Below, piece after piece: positions 51,725-60,643 of a DNA stretch of 64,000 nucleotides. The DNA is from CAITWF01 sp038231575 (GTDB lineage Bacteria > Verrucomicrobiota > Verrucomicrobiia > Opitutales > Opitutaceae). The position numbers and the translations under genes were made by a program. The stretch lies in the NCBI GenBank assembly GCA_038231575.1, contig JBBRLB010000012.1:1-64000 (forward strand). The letters run 5' to 3'. The notes beneath the pieces were generated by a model. That model did no database searches. It saw nothing but the letters and a program-made list of their open reading frames with translations, and was not told the origin of the DNA. Numbering within the stretch: position 1 is the stretch's first letter; every line of letters begins with the position of its first letter.

Positions 51725-53359
51725 ATGGATCCCAGCGCGCACCCGGCCGCGGTTGTCGCCCAGGTGATCGGCTGGCTGACGCTCGCGGCGCTGGTCGCGG
51801 AGAGCGTGCGGAACATTCCGTCGCCGCGCGGGCGCTGGTGGCTGCTCGTGGGTGTCGCGTTGTTCGCGTGGCGCTGGCCGCTCCTGTGGGTGCCGCACCA
51901 GTTCAACCCCGACGAAAGCCAGCTCATCGCCGGCGCCATCACGCTGACCCACGATCCGCTGTTCTGGCGCTCGGTCGATGGCGGCACCGCGGGGCCGCTC
52001 GATTTTTATCCCCTGCTGCCGGCCGCGTGGGCGGACGGGACGGCGAGCTTCGCGGTGGCGCGCGTGATCGAGTTACTCGCGGTTTTCGGGACGCTTTTTT
52101 TTGCCGGTGAAGCGGTGGCAGTGCTCATCGACCGGCGCGTCGCGCAGCTCAGCGTGTTGCCCGCCGCGATCTTTCACGCGCTGACCACGGCGCCGGATTT
52201 CACGCACTACAGCACGGAGGTCGTGCCGGTGTTGCTGCTCGCCGCGGCGGGCTATGCGGCCACGCGTGAAATGACCGCATGGCCTCGCGCGCGCCTTTGG
52301 ATTATCGCCGTGCTCCTCGGCGGCGTGCCGTGGGCGAAGCCCCAGGCGGCGCCCCTCGCCGCCGCGCTGTGGATCGTGATCGCGTGGCGGGAGAAATCCA
52401 CGGCTCGGAACGCCTCGCTGCTGCCGCTGATCGTTGGGCCACTGCTGCCCGCACTCGGGTGCATCGGTGCCGTCACGCTCGCCGGCCAGAGCGAACATCT
52501 GTTCGTGCCGTATCTGCTGCGGAATCTAAACTACGTCCGCGATGCGCCCTTGCCGTGGGGCGAGCGTGCGGTGTTGCAAGGACGCAACGCCCTGCTCGAC
52601 GGCTATCTCGGGCTGTGGTTCGCGAGCACCCTCGTGTTCTTCGGGCTGGCGCTCTTAGTCTGGCGTCGCGCGGCGGTGACGCCGCGCCGCATCCTCGGCG
52701 TCGCTGCCACCCTGCTGGCCGTCGGCGTCTGGGTGGTCATCACGCCGAGCCGGCCGTCGATGCACCACTTGCTCCTCGTGACCCTGCCGTTGATTTGGTT
52801 CGCCGGCGCGGCCCTGAACCTAAGCCTAGGAGCAACGCGGGCGGCCCTGCCAGCCCTCGCGTTTCTCGTCTGCTGCGCGCTGCCGCAGGTCGTGTGGCGC
52901 GTGCGCGTGGGTGACGTGTTCGTGGGAATTCACGCGGCGCAAGTCAGCCCCCCACATCGTCAGCTCGCGGCGCTGGTTCGTAAATTGGTCGGACCGGACG
53001 AGGCGCTGGCGATGTGGGGCTGGCGCTGCTCGCTCTATGTGGAGGCCGGCCGGCGGCAGGCCACACGCGAAGCGCACACCGAGGCGCAGATCTACGAGAA
53101 TCCGTATCAACGTTATTTTCTGCGCCGCTACCTGGAAGATTTTCAACGCAGCGATCCGCCGTTGTTCGTGGACGCGGTCGGGCCGGGAAATTTTGCGTTT
53201 GAAAACCGCGACCGCGCGCACGAGGCATTTCCGCCCCTGCGCGCCTGGGTGCAGACCCACTACGCGCTGATCGGCGAGGTGGACGGAACGCGCCTCTATC
53301 TCCGCAACGATCGGGTGGCCGCCGCGAGACTCGCTTTACCCTCCCCGCGCGATCCGTAG
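51725..53359 (+). CDS. GT-C-like membrane glycosyltransferase (family-39-like)
   Basis: 544 aa, about 11-12 helices. The first large loop carries HQFNPDESQLIAGAITLTHD then PLFWRSVDGG, with the Asp-Glu catalytic-type pair after the first membrane segments, typical of ArnT/PMT-like enzymes. The C-terminal ~120 residues are soluble and aromatic (LAMWGWRCSLYVEAGRRQAT). It lies 56 bp after the 49479 gene on the same strand and probably shares its transcript. Acceptor and donor are unknown. A broken relative of this protein class lies in the following 334-bp gap. Confidence 0.75.
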   Translation: MDPSAHPAAVVAQVIGWLTLAALVAESVRNIPSPRGRWWLLVGVALFAWRWPLLWVPHQFNPDESQLIAGAITLTHDPLFWRSVDGGTAGPLDFYPLLPAAWADGTASFAVARVIELLAVFGTLFFAGEAVAVLIDRRVAQLSVLPAAIFHALTTAPDFTHYSTEVVPVLLLAAAGYAATREMTAWPRARLWIIAVLLGGVPWAKPQAAPLAAALWIVIAWREKSTARNASLLPLIVGPLLPALGCIGAVTLAGQSEHLFVPYLLRNLNYVRDAPLPWGERAVLQGRNALLDGYLGLWFASTLVFFGLALLVWRRAAVTPRRILGVAATLLAVGVWVVITPSRPSMHHLLLVTLPLIWFAGAALNLSLGATRAALPALAFLVCCALPQVVWRVRVGDVFVGIHAAQVSPPHRQLAALVRKLVGPDEALAMWGWRCSLYVEAGRRQATREAHTEAQIYENPYQRYFLRRYLEDFQRSDPPLFVDAVGPGNFAFENRDRAHEAFPPLRAWVQTHYALIGEVDGTRLYLRNDRVAAARLALPSPRDP

Positions 53360-53397
53360 TCTCGCACTGAGGCCGGGTTCCGACGCGACGTGAGAGG

Positions 53398-53649
53398 ATG
53401 GCTCCCGCGCAACGTCTCCGGATGTTGGCGGCAGGGCTGGCCGTCGCGACGCGCCTCGGCTTCGCGCTCTTCACCGGCCACACGCGGGAAGATTACTCCA
53501 TCACGTTTCGCAGCAGCCTCAACCTCGCGACCGGGCAACGAGCGCTTCCTCGATCGTCGTGAATTTTTTGCAAATCCCGCCGGCACCCTGCACGTCGTTT
53601 GGTCGGACGACGAGCTGACGTAGCTGAAAATCGTCACGCCCACCGAATA
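53398..53649 (+). pseudogene. Remnant of a GT39-type membrane glycosyltransferase gene
   Basis: A 54-codon frame at 53398-53562 reads ...RLGFALFTGHTREDYSITFR then SSLNLATGQ, the typical beginning of a family-39 protein (helix, then EDYSITFR and LATG-G-LVYN). It breaks off at the Gly where the catalytic loop should continue. In another frame, ERFLDRREFFANPAGTLHVV then WSDDELT-stop-LKIVTPTE follows to ~53649 and looks like the tail of a protein with an in-frame stop. Several hundred codons of membrane domain are missing. Together these fill the 334-bp gap between two intact GT-C genes, so this is best read as a deleted paralogue. It is too short to be functional. Confidence 0.6.
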
Positions 53650-53693
53650 ATAATTTCGCCGGCACGCCCCCGGCCCAATTCACTCTCTCCTTC

Positions 53694-55562
53694 ATGCCGC
53701 TCACGCCGTGGCTTTTTCCAGTTTTGTGGCCGGTGGGATTGCTGGCCCCCGGCTGGCTGCTCGGCCGCGCGTTGCGCACGCCCGCCGGGCCGGCCGGCGC
53801 ATTGCTCGGCTCCGCCGTAATTTTGATGAACCTGACGCTGGTGCTCGACGCCTGCGATCTCCCGCTCGATCTGGCGCATTTCGCCGTGGGCCTCGCGCTG
53901 ATTTGCGCGGTGCTGGCCGGCCTAGCGCGTTTGCGCCCCGCGCTGAATCAGAATCATGCGGTCGCCGCCGCTTCGGCCACGGAGCCCGTGCGTTGGACGC
54001 AGGCGCATTGGCTGCTGGTCCCCGCTGGCATCGGGCTGGTGGCGATCGGTTGGCGCGCCGGGGTCGAGCCGTTGGCGGGGAGCGACGCGTTTTTTCGGTG
54101 GGACTTTCTCGCGCGTGAAATGGTCCGCACGGGCAGCCTGCATTTCTATCCCGCGGTCACGCCTGCCGATTTTCTCCACTACAGTTGGTGCGACGGCATC
54201 GCGCCGCTGATCTCGACGCTTTATTTTTGGTCGTATTGCAGTCTCGGCCACGTGGCCGAATGGGCCACCGCGCCAATCATCGTGGCGCAGGCCGCGCTGT
54301 TGTTCTGGCTCGTGGGTCACCTCGCGGCGCGGCATGGCGGAGTCAACGCCGGTCTCGCGGCCATCGCCGTGCTCGCGCTCAACGCGTGGCTGCTGTGGGC
54401 GATCGCGATGGGACAGGAGACGGGATTCACCGCGCTGGGCCTGGTCGGGATGTTTTATTTTTTGGATCGGGCGCGCACCGACCCGGCCGCACGCTGGCCG
54501 ATCTGGGCGGGCGTGGCCGCGGGCGCAGGCGCGCTCGCGCGCGAATACGGACTCGCGTTCATCCTGCTCGGATTCCTGACGATGGCGTGGCAGCGGACGC
54601 CCCGCCGCGGCTGGATCGAGTTTTCGATCGCGGCCGGCGCGGTCGCACTGCCGTGGTATCTGCGCGACTGGGTGCGGACCGGTAATCCCCTCTGGAGCCA
54701 GAGCCTCGGCGGATTGTTTCCGACCAACGCCGTGAGTGCGGAATATTTTCGCGTGGTCGGCGAAATCAACGACCCGCTCGTCCATCCGTTCATCTTTGGG
54801 GTCGCAGCCAAACTGCTCGCCCTCGCTTTCATCCCGATCGCGCTTGGCACGGCCGGCGTCATCGGCGGGCGCCGAGAGCAGGTTCCGTGGCTGGCGGGCA
54901 TCGGGGTCGTCGCGGCTTTGTGGCTGTGGTCCATCGGCCAGACGTCGGGCGGCTGCGCGTATTCGTTGCGCGTGCTCACGCCTGCGTTTGCCCTCGGCGC
55001 GGTGTTCGCCGGATGCTGGCTGGCGCGGCGGGTGGCGAGGACCGCGACCCGGATGCTCGGGCTGGCCGTGCTGGGCACGGCACTGGCAGCGGAGGCCGCG
55101 GGACGATCGTTCTTCCTGCCGTTTTTTCCGGCAGTGGCGTGGTGGAATCAGCCGAACGGAACCTGGCACTACCCCGCCGAACTGGCGGCAGAAGGACACG
55201 GCTCGCCCAACTGGCAGGCGATTGCCGACTCCGCCGAGGGCCGGAAGATCCTCGTGTCCGATCCGTCCTGCCACGCGGTGCTCGTCGAGCGCGGGGCCAA
55301 GCCCGTCCCTTTTTTCAGTCCCGAGGTGGAATTTCTTTTCGGCCTCGATCTTGATTTTTCCGCCTGCGTCGCGCGGCTGCGCACGCTTGGCTTCCGTTTT
55401 GTCCTCATGACCCGCCATAACGATTTCAACGATCGCCAGACGTTGCGGCATGCCTTTTTCCGCGATCTACTCGCGACGACTCCGGCCGCCACGACCGGGT
55501 CGTATTTCGTTTACGATCTCTACCCGGCCGCGCCACGCGCCGCCCCTCCCGATGCTCATTGA
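53694..55562 (+). CDS. GT-C-like membrane glycosyltransferase
   Basis: 622 aa with about 13 helices. The large first loop has SDAFFRWDFLAREMVRTGSL then HFYPAVTPADF, with an acidic residue near the membrane as in ArnT-like enzymes but spaced differently from its neighbours. The C-terminal ~120 residues are soluble (EGRKILVSDPSCHAVLVERG, VPFFSPEVEFLFGLDLDFSA). It starts after the decayed gene with no obvious promoter, and its end overlaps the next membrane gene by 11 bp, so the two are coupled. Family assignment is by general architecture; the sugar is unknown. Confidence 0.72.
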   Translation: MPLTPWLFPVLWPVGLLAPGWLLGRALRTPAGPAGALLGSAVILMNLTLVLDACDLPLDLAHFAVGLALICAVLAGLARLRPALNQNHAVAAASATEPVRWTQAHWLLVPAGIGLVAIGWRAGVEPLAGSDAFFRWDFLAREMVRTGSLHFYPAVTPADFLHYSWCDGIAPLISTLYFWSYCSLGHVAEWATAPIIVAQAALLFWLVGHLAARHGGVNAGLAAIAVLALNAWLLWAIAMGQETGFTALGLVGMFYFLDRARTDPAARWPIWAGVAAGAGALAREYGLAFILLGFLTMAWQRTPRRGWIEFSIAAGAVALPWYLRDWVRTGNPLWSQSLGGLFPTNAVSAEYFRVVGEINDPLVHPFIFGVAAKLLALAFIPIALGTAGVIGGRREQVPWLAGIGVVAALWLWSIGQTSGGCAYSLRVLTPAFALGAVFAGCWLARRVARTATRMLGLAVLGTALAAEAAGRSFFLPFFPAVAWWNQPNGTWHYPAELAAEGHGSPNWQAIADSAEGRKILVSDPSCHAVLVERGAKPVPFFSPEVEFLFGLDLDFSACVARLRTLGFRFVLMTRHNDFNDRQTLRHAFFRDLLATTPAATTGSYFVYDLYPAAPRAAPPDAH

Positions 55563-57252
55563 CCTCCTCCGGTGCCTGATCGCTTTCGTCGGCCTCGCGT
55601 TCGGGCTCGCGTGGCCGATCGCGGGGCGGTTGCCGTTGGCCCCCGCGGAAAAACTCGCCGCGAGCGTCGCGCTGTCACTGCTGGGCGCCTATGGATTCGC
55701 GTGGATCGCCTATGTGGCGGAGCTGCCGGCCAGCGTCCTGTGGGCGCTCCCCGCGCTCGGCGTAATCGGGCTCGCGATCGGCGCGCGCGGCCTCGCCGAC
55801 GCGTGGCGCGACGCCGACGGGCGCGCGGTGATCGTCGGGCAACTGCTGGTGACCGGCTGGTGCCTGGGCTGGCTCGCCACCATCGCAAGCTACGCGGGCG
55901 GCGGCTGGACGGGCGACTGGTTCGAGCATTGGGAACGCACCCGCTTCTTCCTCGAGCACCAGCCGCTCGATCACAAATTCCTCGGGTTCTACTCGCTCAC
56001 AGCGCGCCCGCCACTGGTCAACGTCGTCACCGCGGCGTTTCTTTCTCTCACGCGCCCTGACTTCACCCACTACCAACTCGCGTCGACGCTGCTCGCGAGC
56101 CTCGTGTTTCTGCCGGCGGCGCTGCTCGCGCGCCGCTTCGGCTCGAGCGCCCGCGCCATTGCGATTTGCGCCGCGCTGTTTCTCGTCAACCCGCTGCTGG
56201 TGGAGAACGCGACGTTCGCCTGGACCAAGCTGCCGACGGCGGCGTTCGTGCTGACCGCGCTGTATTTTTTCCTTCGCGCGCAGGAACGCGGCGCACCGGC
56301 GTCGGCCGGCGTGCTGTTCGCCGCGAGCCTCGCGGCCGGTTTGCTCGCGCACTATTCGGCGGGCCCTTACGCCGTCATGCTCGCGCTCGGCTGGATTGGT
56401 CTGGGCTGGGCAAGGCGCCACGCGCGCGACTGGCAGCGCACGACCGGCCTCGCCGTCTTGGCCGGCACCGCCGTGCTCGCGACCTGGTTCGGCTGGGCCG
56501 TCGCCAAGTATGGCGCGCATGAAACGTTTGCCTCCAACACGAGTGTCACCGTGACGGCGACCTATTCCGACAGCCAGTTCGCGAAAATCGCGCTGAACCT
56601 CCGCGATACGCTGGTGCCGCATTTTTTCCGCTCGCCCGATGGCACGCTCATCCGACAGCTCAACCTCCTCGGCAAATGGAGCGACTGGTTTTTCCAATCC
56701 TACCAGCTCAACCTCCCGCTCGCGTGCGGCAGCGTCGCCTGGCTCGCCCTCGTGTTCGAACTGGTCCGCGTCTGCCGCGGCGCGGCGCCGCGCGATCGGC
56801 GGTTCTGGGGCGCGTTCATCGCGGGCGTTTTCCTGCTCGGCGTAGGCACGCACGGCGCGCGCGACGAGTGGGGGCTCGCCCAAATCTGCCTGCAGGCGTT
56901 CGTGCTGCTCGCGATCGCGTTTCTCGCGGCCCGCTGGAGCACACTCGGCCGCGGCTGGCGCATCGCGCTCATCGCCGGCGCAACGGTCGATCTGCTGGCG
57001 GGCGTCGTGCTGCACGGCGTGCTGCAAACCTTCACCTTCGGCCGCGCCTTTGCGACGAGCCAGGCGTCCAAGGCGACATTCGCGAGCTACAGCGAACCGA
57101 CGCGGATGAACTTCCACGGAAAAGTGGTGAACCACCTCGCGTTTGTCGCCGATGTTTTTCCCGCGTCGCTCAGCTTGGTGTTCGCCGCGCTCGCCGCGAT
57201 TCTCCTCCTCGCGATCGTGCAGGCCTGGCCGCGCGCGCCGCGGGCACGCTGA
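55552..57252 (+). CDS. GT-C-like polytopic membrane protein
   Basis: 566 aa from ATG 55552, inside the last codons of the preceding gene (11-bp overlap); a longer frame upstream is a shadow of that gene. About 12 helices. The first large loop has GDWFEHWERTRFFLEHQPLD then HKFLGFYSLTARPPLVN, an acidic/aromatic pattern as in dolichol-phosphate-type glycosyltransferases. Later segments include NPLLVENATFAWTKLPTAAF. It has almost no C-terminal soluble domain, unlike its neighbours. Translational coupling suggests that it works with the 53694 protein, perhaps on the same glycan. Substrate unknown. Confidence 0.72.
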   Translation: MLIDLLRCLIAFVGLAFGLAWPIAGRLPLAPAEKLAASVALSLLGAYGFAWIAYVAELPASVLWALPALGVIGLAIGARGLADAWRDADGRAVIVGQLLVTGWCLGWLATIASYAGGGWTGDWFEHWERTRFFLEHQPLDHKFLGFYSLTARPPLVNVVTAAFLSLTRPDFTHYQLASTLLASLVFLPAALLARRFGSSARAIAICAALFLVNPLLVENATFAWTKLPTAAFVLTALYFFLRAQERGAPASAGVLFAASLAAGLLAHYSAGPYAVMLALGWIGLGWARRHARDWQRTTGLAVLAGTAVLATWFGWAVAKYGAHETFASNTSVTVTATYSDSQFAKIALNLRDTLVPHFFRSPDGTLIRQLNLLGKWSDWFFQSYQLNLPLACGSVAWLALVFELVRVCRGAAPRDRRFWGAFIAGVFLLGVGTHGARDEWGLAQICLQAFVLLAIAFLAARWSTLGRGWRIALIAGATVDLLAGVVLHGVLQTFTFGRAFATSQASKATFASYSEPTRMNFHGKVVNHLAFVADVFPASLSLVFAALAAILLLAIVQAWPRAPRAR

Positions 57253-57432
57253 TTCCGAACGCATGCTGCCCCTCTTAACCGCTCCGCCGCCCGCGCCGTT
57301 GGCCTTCCGCCCGCTTGATGAAGCGCCGGCGCAACTTCACATGATTTTTCGCAGACCGCCCGCGCTTGTGCTCGCGCTGCGCACACCGGTTGCCATGCTC
57401 GGCGCCGTGCGTTTCCACGCTTCCACGCCGTC

Positions 57433-58383
57433 ATGACCGCCCCTGTTCCCGTCGTCGCCCTCGTCATTCCCGTCTTCAACGAAACCGCGGTGCTGCCCGA
57501 GCTCTTCGCGCGGCTCGCCGCCCTCTTCGACGGCGGTCATGGCTGCACGTGGCGCGCAGTGCTCGTCGATGACGGCAGCCGCGACCAGTCCGCCGAGATG
57601 ATCCGGACGCAGCTCGCGCGCGATCCACGGTTCGAACTGGTCGAGCTTTCGCGCAACTTCGGTTTTCAAGCGGCGCTGTCCGCCGGCCTCGCGCACGCGC
57701 GCGGCGTCGATGCGATTGTGACGATGGACGCCGATTTACAGGATCCGCCGGAGCTGATCCCGGAACTCATCGCCGCCTGGCGCGGCGGCGCCGAGATCGT
57801 CCGGGCCGCGCGCCGAACGCGTGCCGAAACCGGGCTGCGCCGCGCCGGTTTCGATCTGTTTCACCGGCTGTTTGGCCAGTTGACAGATTTCCCGATCGAG
57901 CCGAACACCGGCACCTTTGGCCTGATCGGCCGCGATGCGATCGAGGCGTTTCACCAACTGCCGGAGCGACACCGGTTTTTCCCCGGCCTGCGCGCGTGGA
58001 TCGGTTTTCCCGCGACCGACGTGCTCTATGATCGGCAGGAACGAGCGGCGGGCGAGCCCCAGCAGACGTTCCGCCGGCTGGTGCGTTACGCGCTCGACGG
58101 CGTGTTCAGCTTCTCGCACCTGCCGCTGCGGATGCTGACCTACACGGGCCTGTTCATCGCCCTGATGGGCTTTGCCGCGGGCGTGTTTTTCATCCTCTGG
58201 CGTTTGCTCGGCTTTGAAAACTCGCAGCAAGGTTTCACCACGCTCGTCGTGCTCGTGCTCTTCCTCGGTGGCATTCAACTCATCGGCATCGGCGTGCTCG
58301 GCGAATATCTCGGCCGGATCTACGACGAGGTGAAACAGCGCCCGCTCTACGTGGTGAAGCGCCGCACCGGCGGAGAAAAATGA
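57433..58383 (+). CDS. Glycosyltransferase family 2 of the GtrB/ArnC type with two C-terminal membrane helices
   Basis: 316 aa, ATG 57433 after a 180-bp gap in which I see no gene. GT2 fold: VALVIPVFNETAVLPELFAR, VLVDDGSRDQSAEM, LSRNFGFQAALSAGLAHARG, VTMDADLQDPPELIPELI, then PNTGTFGLIGRDAIEAFHQL. Two helices follow (MLTYTGLFIALMGFAAGVFF and TTLVVLVLFLGGIQLIGIGV), then the signature GEYLGRIYDEVKQRPLYVV. Such enzymes attach a sugar to undecaprenyl phosphate for use by a periplasmic GT-C partner. That partner is likely the 58380 protein, whose ATG overlaps this stop (ATGA). Confidence 0.93.
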   Translation: MTAPVPVVALVIPVFNETAVLPELFARLAALFDGGHGCTWRAVLVDDGSRDQSAEMIRTQLARDPRFELVELSRNFGFQAALSAGLAHARGVDAIVTMDADLQDPPELIPELIAAWRGGAEIVRAARRTRAETGLRRAGFDLFHRLFGQLTDFPIEPNTGTFGLIGRDAIEAFHQLPERHRFFPGLRAWIGFPATDVLYDRQERAAGEPQQTFRRLVRYALDGVFSFSHLPLRMLTYTGLFIALMGFAAGVFFILWRLLGFENSQQGFTTLVVLVLFLGGIQLIGIGVLGEYLGRIYDEVKQRPLYVVKRRTGGEK

Positions 58384-60572
58384 GCCGGCTGCGCTGGGTG
58401 CCTCTCGCGCTGCTCGGCGCCGTCGTCGCGATCGCGGCCACGGCGCTGCTGTTCTCGACGTTCATGATGTATGACGACGAGGGCTATGTGCTCTTTTCGC
58501 TGAAAACGTTTACGGAAATCGGCGGGCTCTATGAACGCGTCTTCAGCCAATACGGTCCGTTCTTTTTTCTGTTCAACCAACTGCTGCACCTCGGTGGTTT
58601 CGAATTCACCAACACCGGCGGCCGGCTGCTCACGCTCGTCTGCTGGCTCGGCGCCTGCGGGCTGTGCGCGTCGCTCGTGTGGCGGCTCACGCGCTCGCAC
58701 GTGGCGACCGCCGCCACGCTCGGCGGAGTTTTCCTGCACCTCTGGCCCATGATCAGCGAGCCGTCGCATCCCGGCGGCTTCATCGTGCTCGTCACCGCCG
58801 CGGTCGCGTGGTGCGGCGTGTGCTGGAGCGGCGAACCGCGTAAACTCGCGATCGCCGCGGGCGTCGCCGGCACCGCCCTGCTGCTCACCAAGATTAACGT
58901 GGGCGTGTTTCTGTTCGCCGGCGCGGGCGCGTGGTGGGCGCTGCACCTCGACGCCCCCGCTCCCGGCCCGCGCGGGCGCACCTGGATCGTCGGCGCGGCA
59001 ATGGTGCTGATGCCGGTCGCGCTGATGCGCACGCAACTCCAGCAGGACTGGGTGGTGACGTTTGCCACGGTCGCCGCGGCCGCCGGCGCCGGAACGGTCA
59101 TCGCCACCGCCCGAGGGGCGGACGCACGCACGCGCTGGCGCGATCTCACGGTGCTCATCATCACGGCCGGCGCGGTCGCGCTCATCACCTTTGGCGCGAT
59201 GCTCGCGCAGGGCACCTCGCCGCGCGCGCTGCTCGAAGGCTGGCTGCTGAATCCGCTGCGCTTTCCCCAAGCCTATACGGCGTTCGTGAAATGGCGCGCG
59301 GGCGTCGCGCCGCTCGCGCTCGCGTCGCTGGCGCTCGCCGCGTGGGTGGCCGCGCGCCCGTCGGCGACGACCACGCGCCTCGTCGCCCTCGGCCGGCTGC
59401 TCGCGGCGGCGGTTTATTTCGCGAGCTGGGTGACCACGTGGTCGCTCAACACACATGCCTTCGCGCTCTCCTACGGCCTGAGCGCCGTCTGGTTGTTCGT
59501 GATGCCGCTCGATCACGATCACGATCGCGCCACGCAACCGGGCCGGGCGTGGCTCGCGCTGTTGCTCGTGCCACAGGCGTTGCACGCCTTTCCCGTCGCC
59601 GGCAGCCAGATCAGTTGGGGCACGTTCCTGTGGATTCCCCTCGCGGCGATCGGCGTGCACGACGTGGTGCGCGTGTTCTCGAAGGGCTGGGCGCCCGCGC
59701 GGCAACGGTTGCTCGCCGTGGCGGGCGCAGCCCTGGTGCTCGCGACCACGGTGCGTTGCGCGAACTACGGCTGGGTCGGCCTCACGCGCCTGCGGGACAG
59801 CGATTCGCTGCGCCTGCCCGGCGCGGAAGCACTGCGGTTGCCGGAAAATTTCACGACGATGCTCCGCATTCTCGCGCGCAACGCCACCGCGCACGCCGAC
59901 GTGCTCTTCAGCCTGCCCGGCATGCACAGCTTTCACCTATGGACCGACGTGCCGCCACCGACCTCGTTCAACGCCACGCATTGGTTCACCCTGCTCACGC
60001 CCGCGCAGCAGGAAAGCATTCGCGCCCGCCTCGAAGCCTCGCCGCGCTCCGTCGTGATCGTGCAGCGCAACGTCTACGAATTTCTCATCCACGGCGGCAT
60101 CGCCACCGAGTCGCCGCTCAACGTCTGGCTGCACGCGAACTACGAAACGGCGTTCTCGCTTGAGACCTACGATTTTCTCGTGCGCAAAGGACGCCACATC
60201 GCCGCGCTCGGCACGGCGACGCTCTACGAGGCGAACGGTGCTGAGCCGCGCTACAAAATCTCCCTCACGCTCGCCGAGTCGGACTTGCGCGGCGTCACCG
60301 GCATCGAGCTCGGCCGCTTCGATTCCGATGTGAGCACGCCCGTCGTCACGTGGAACGCCGCCAACGCGCAGCTCGACATCACGCCGCTCAACTCCGCCGG
60401 CGCGCCCGCCGCCGCCCCGCGCCGCACAACCTTCCCCTTCGATGCGACCGGCGTGATGCGGCTCGACCTGTTGACCGAAAAATTTCCGCCCGGCTGCCCG
60501 CTCAGCCACTGCGTGCTCTACCTGCTGGACGCCACCGGTCGCCGCCTCGCCGAGGCGCGGTTTGTCAAGTAG
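58380..60572 (+). CDS. Large GT-C-like membrane protein, paralogue of the 49479 gene
   Basis: 730 aa. About 12 helices followed by a ~280-residue soluble C-terminal part. The first loop, MMYDDEGYVLFSLKTFTEIG then YERVFSQYGPFFF, aligns with the 49479 protein, as do SEPSHPGGFIVL, LFSLPGMHSFHLWTDVPPP and FLVRKGRHIAALG. The C-terminus adds a beta-rich segment (RYKISLTLAESDLRGVTGIE). It is translationally coupled to the GtrB-type transferase, so it probably transfers that enzyme's lipid-linked sugar to a surface glycan in the periplasm. The catalytic Asp-Asp-Glu group is intact. It converges with a methyltransferase gene across a hairpin. Confidence 0.8.
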   Translation: MSRLRWVPLALLGAVVAIAATALLFSTFMMYDDEGYVLFSLKTFTEIGGLYERVFSQYGPFFFLFNQLLHLGGFEFTNTGGRLLTLVCWLGACGLCASLVWRLTRSHVATAATLGGVFLHLWPMISEPSHPGGFIVLVTAAVAWCGVCWSGEPRKLAIAAGVAGTALLLTKINVGVFLFAGAGAWWALHLDAPAPGPRGRTWIVGAAMVLMPVALMRTQLQQDWVVTFATVAAAAGAGTVIATARGADARTRWRDLTVLIITAGAVALITFGAMLAQGTSPRALLEGWLLNPLRFPQAYTAFVKWRAGVAPLALASLALAAWVAARPSATTTRLVALGRLLAAAVYFASWVTTWSLNTHAFALSYGLSAVWLFVMPLDHDHDRATQPGRAWLALLLVPQALHAFPVAGSQISWGTFLWIPLAAIGVHDVVRVFSKGWAPARQRLLAVAGAALVLATTVRCANYGWVGLTRLRDSDSLRLPGAEALRLPENFTTMLRILARNATAHADVLFSLPGMHSFHLWTDVPPPTSFNATHWFTLLTPAQQESIRARLEASPRSVVIVQRNVYEFLIHGGIATESPLNVWLHANYETAFSLETYDFLVRKGRHIAALGTATLYEANGAEPRYKISLTLAESDLRGVTGIELGRFDSDVSTPVVTWNAANAQLDITPLNSAGAPAAAPRRTTFPFDATGVMRLDLLTEKFPPGCPLSHCVLYLLDATGRRLAEARFVK

Positions 60573-60621
60573 TTCGCGTCAACCCTCGCGCCGCGCCAAG
60601 GAATTCCGCACGCACTGAGGC

Positions 60622-60643
60622 GGCGGACCAAAGCTCGTCCGCC
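60622..60643. repeat. Hairpin between convergent genes
   Basis: GGCGGAC (60622-60628), eight-base loop, GTCCGCC (60637-60643), in the 71-bp gap between the converging GT-C-like and methyltransferase genes and touching the latter's stop codon. There is no T-run. It is placed like the hairpin at 26136-26156, so a REP-like element or transcription brake is possible. Confidence 0.45.

Noticed and set aside
57253..57432. Small gene between the 55552 and 57433 genes
   Set aside because: Short frames exist but have no recognisable motif and no ribosome-binding site; left as an empty gap.
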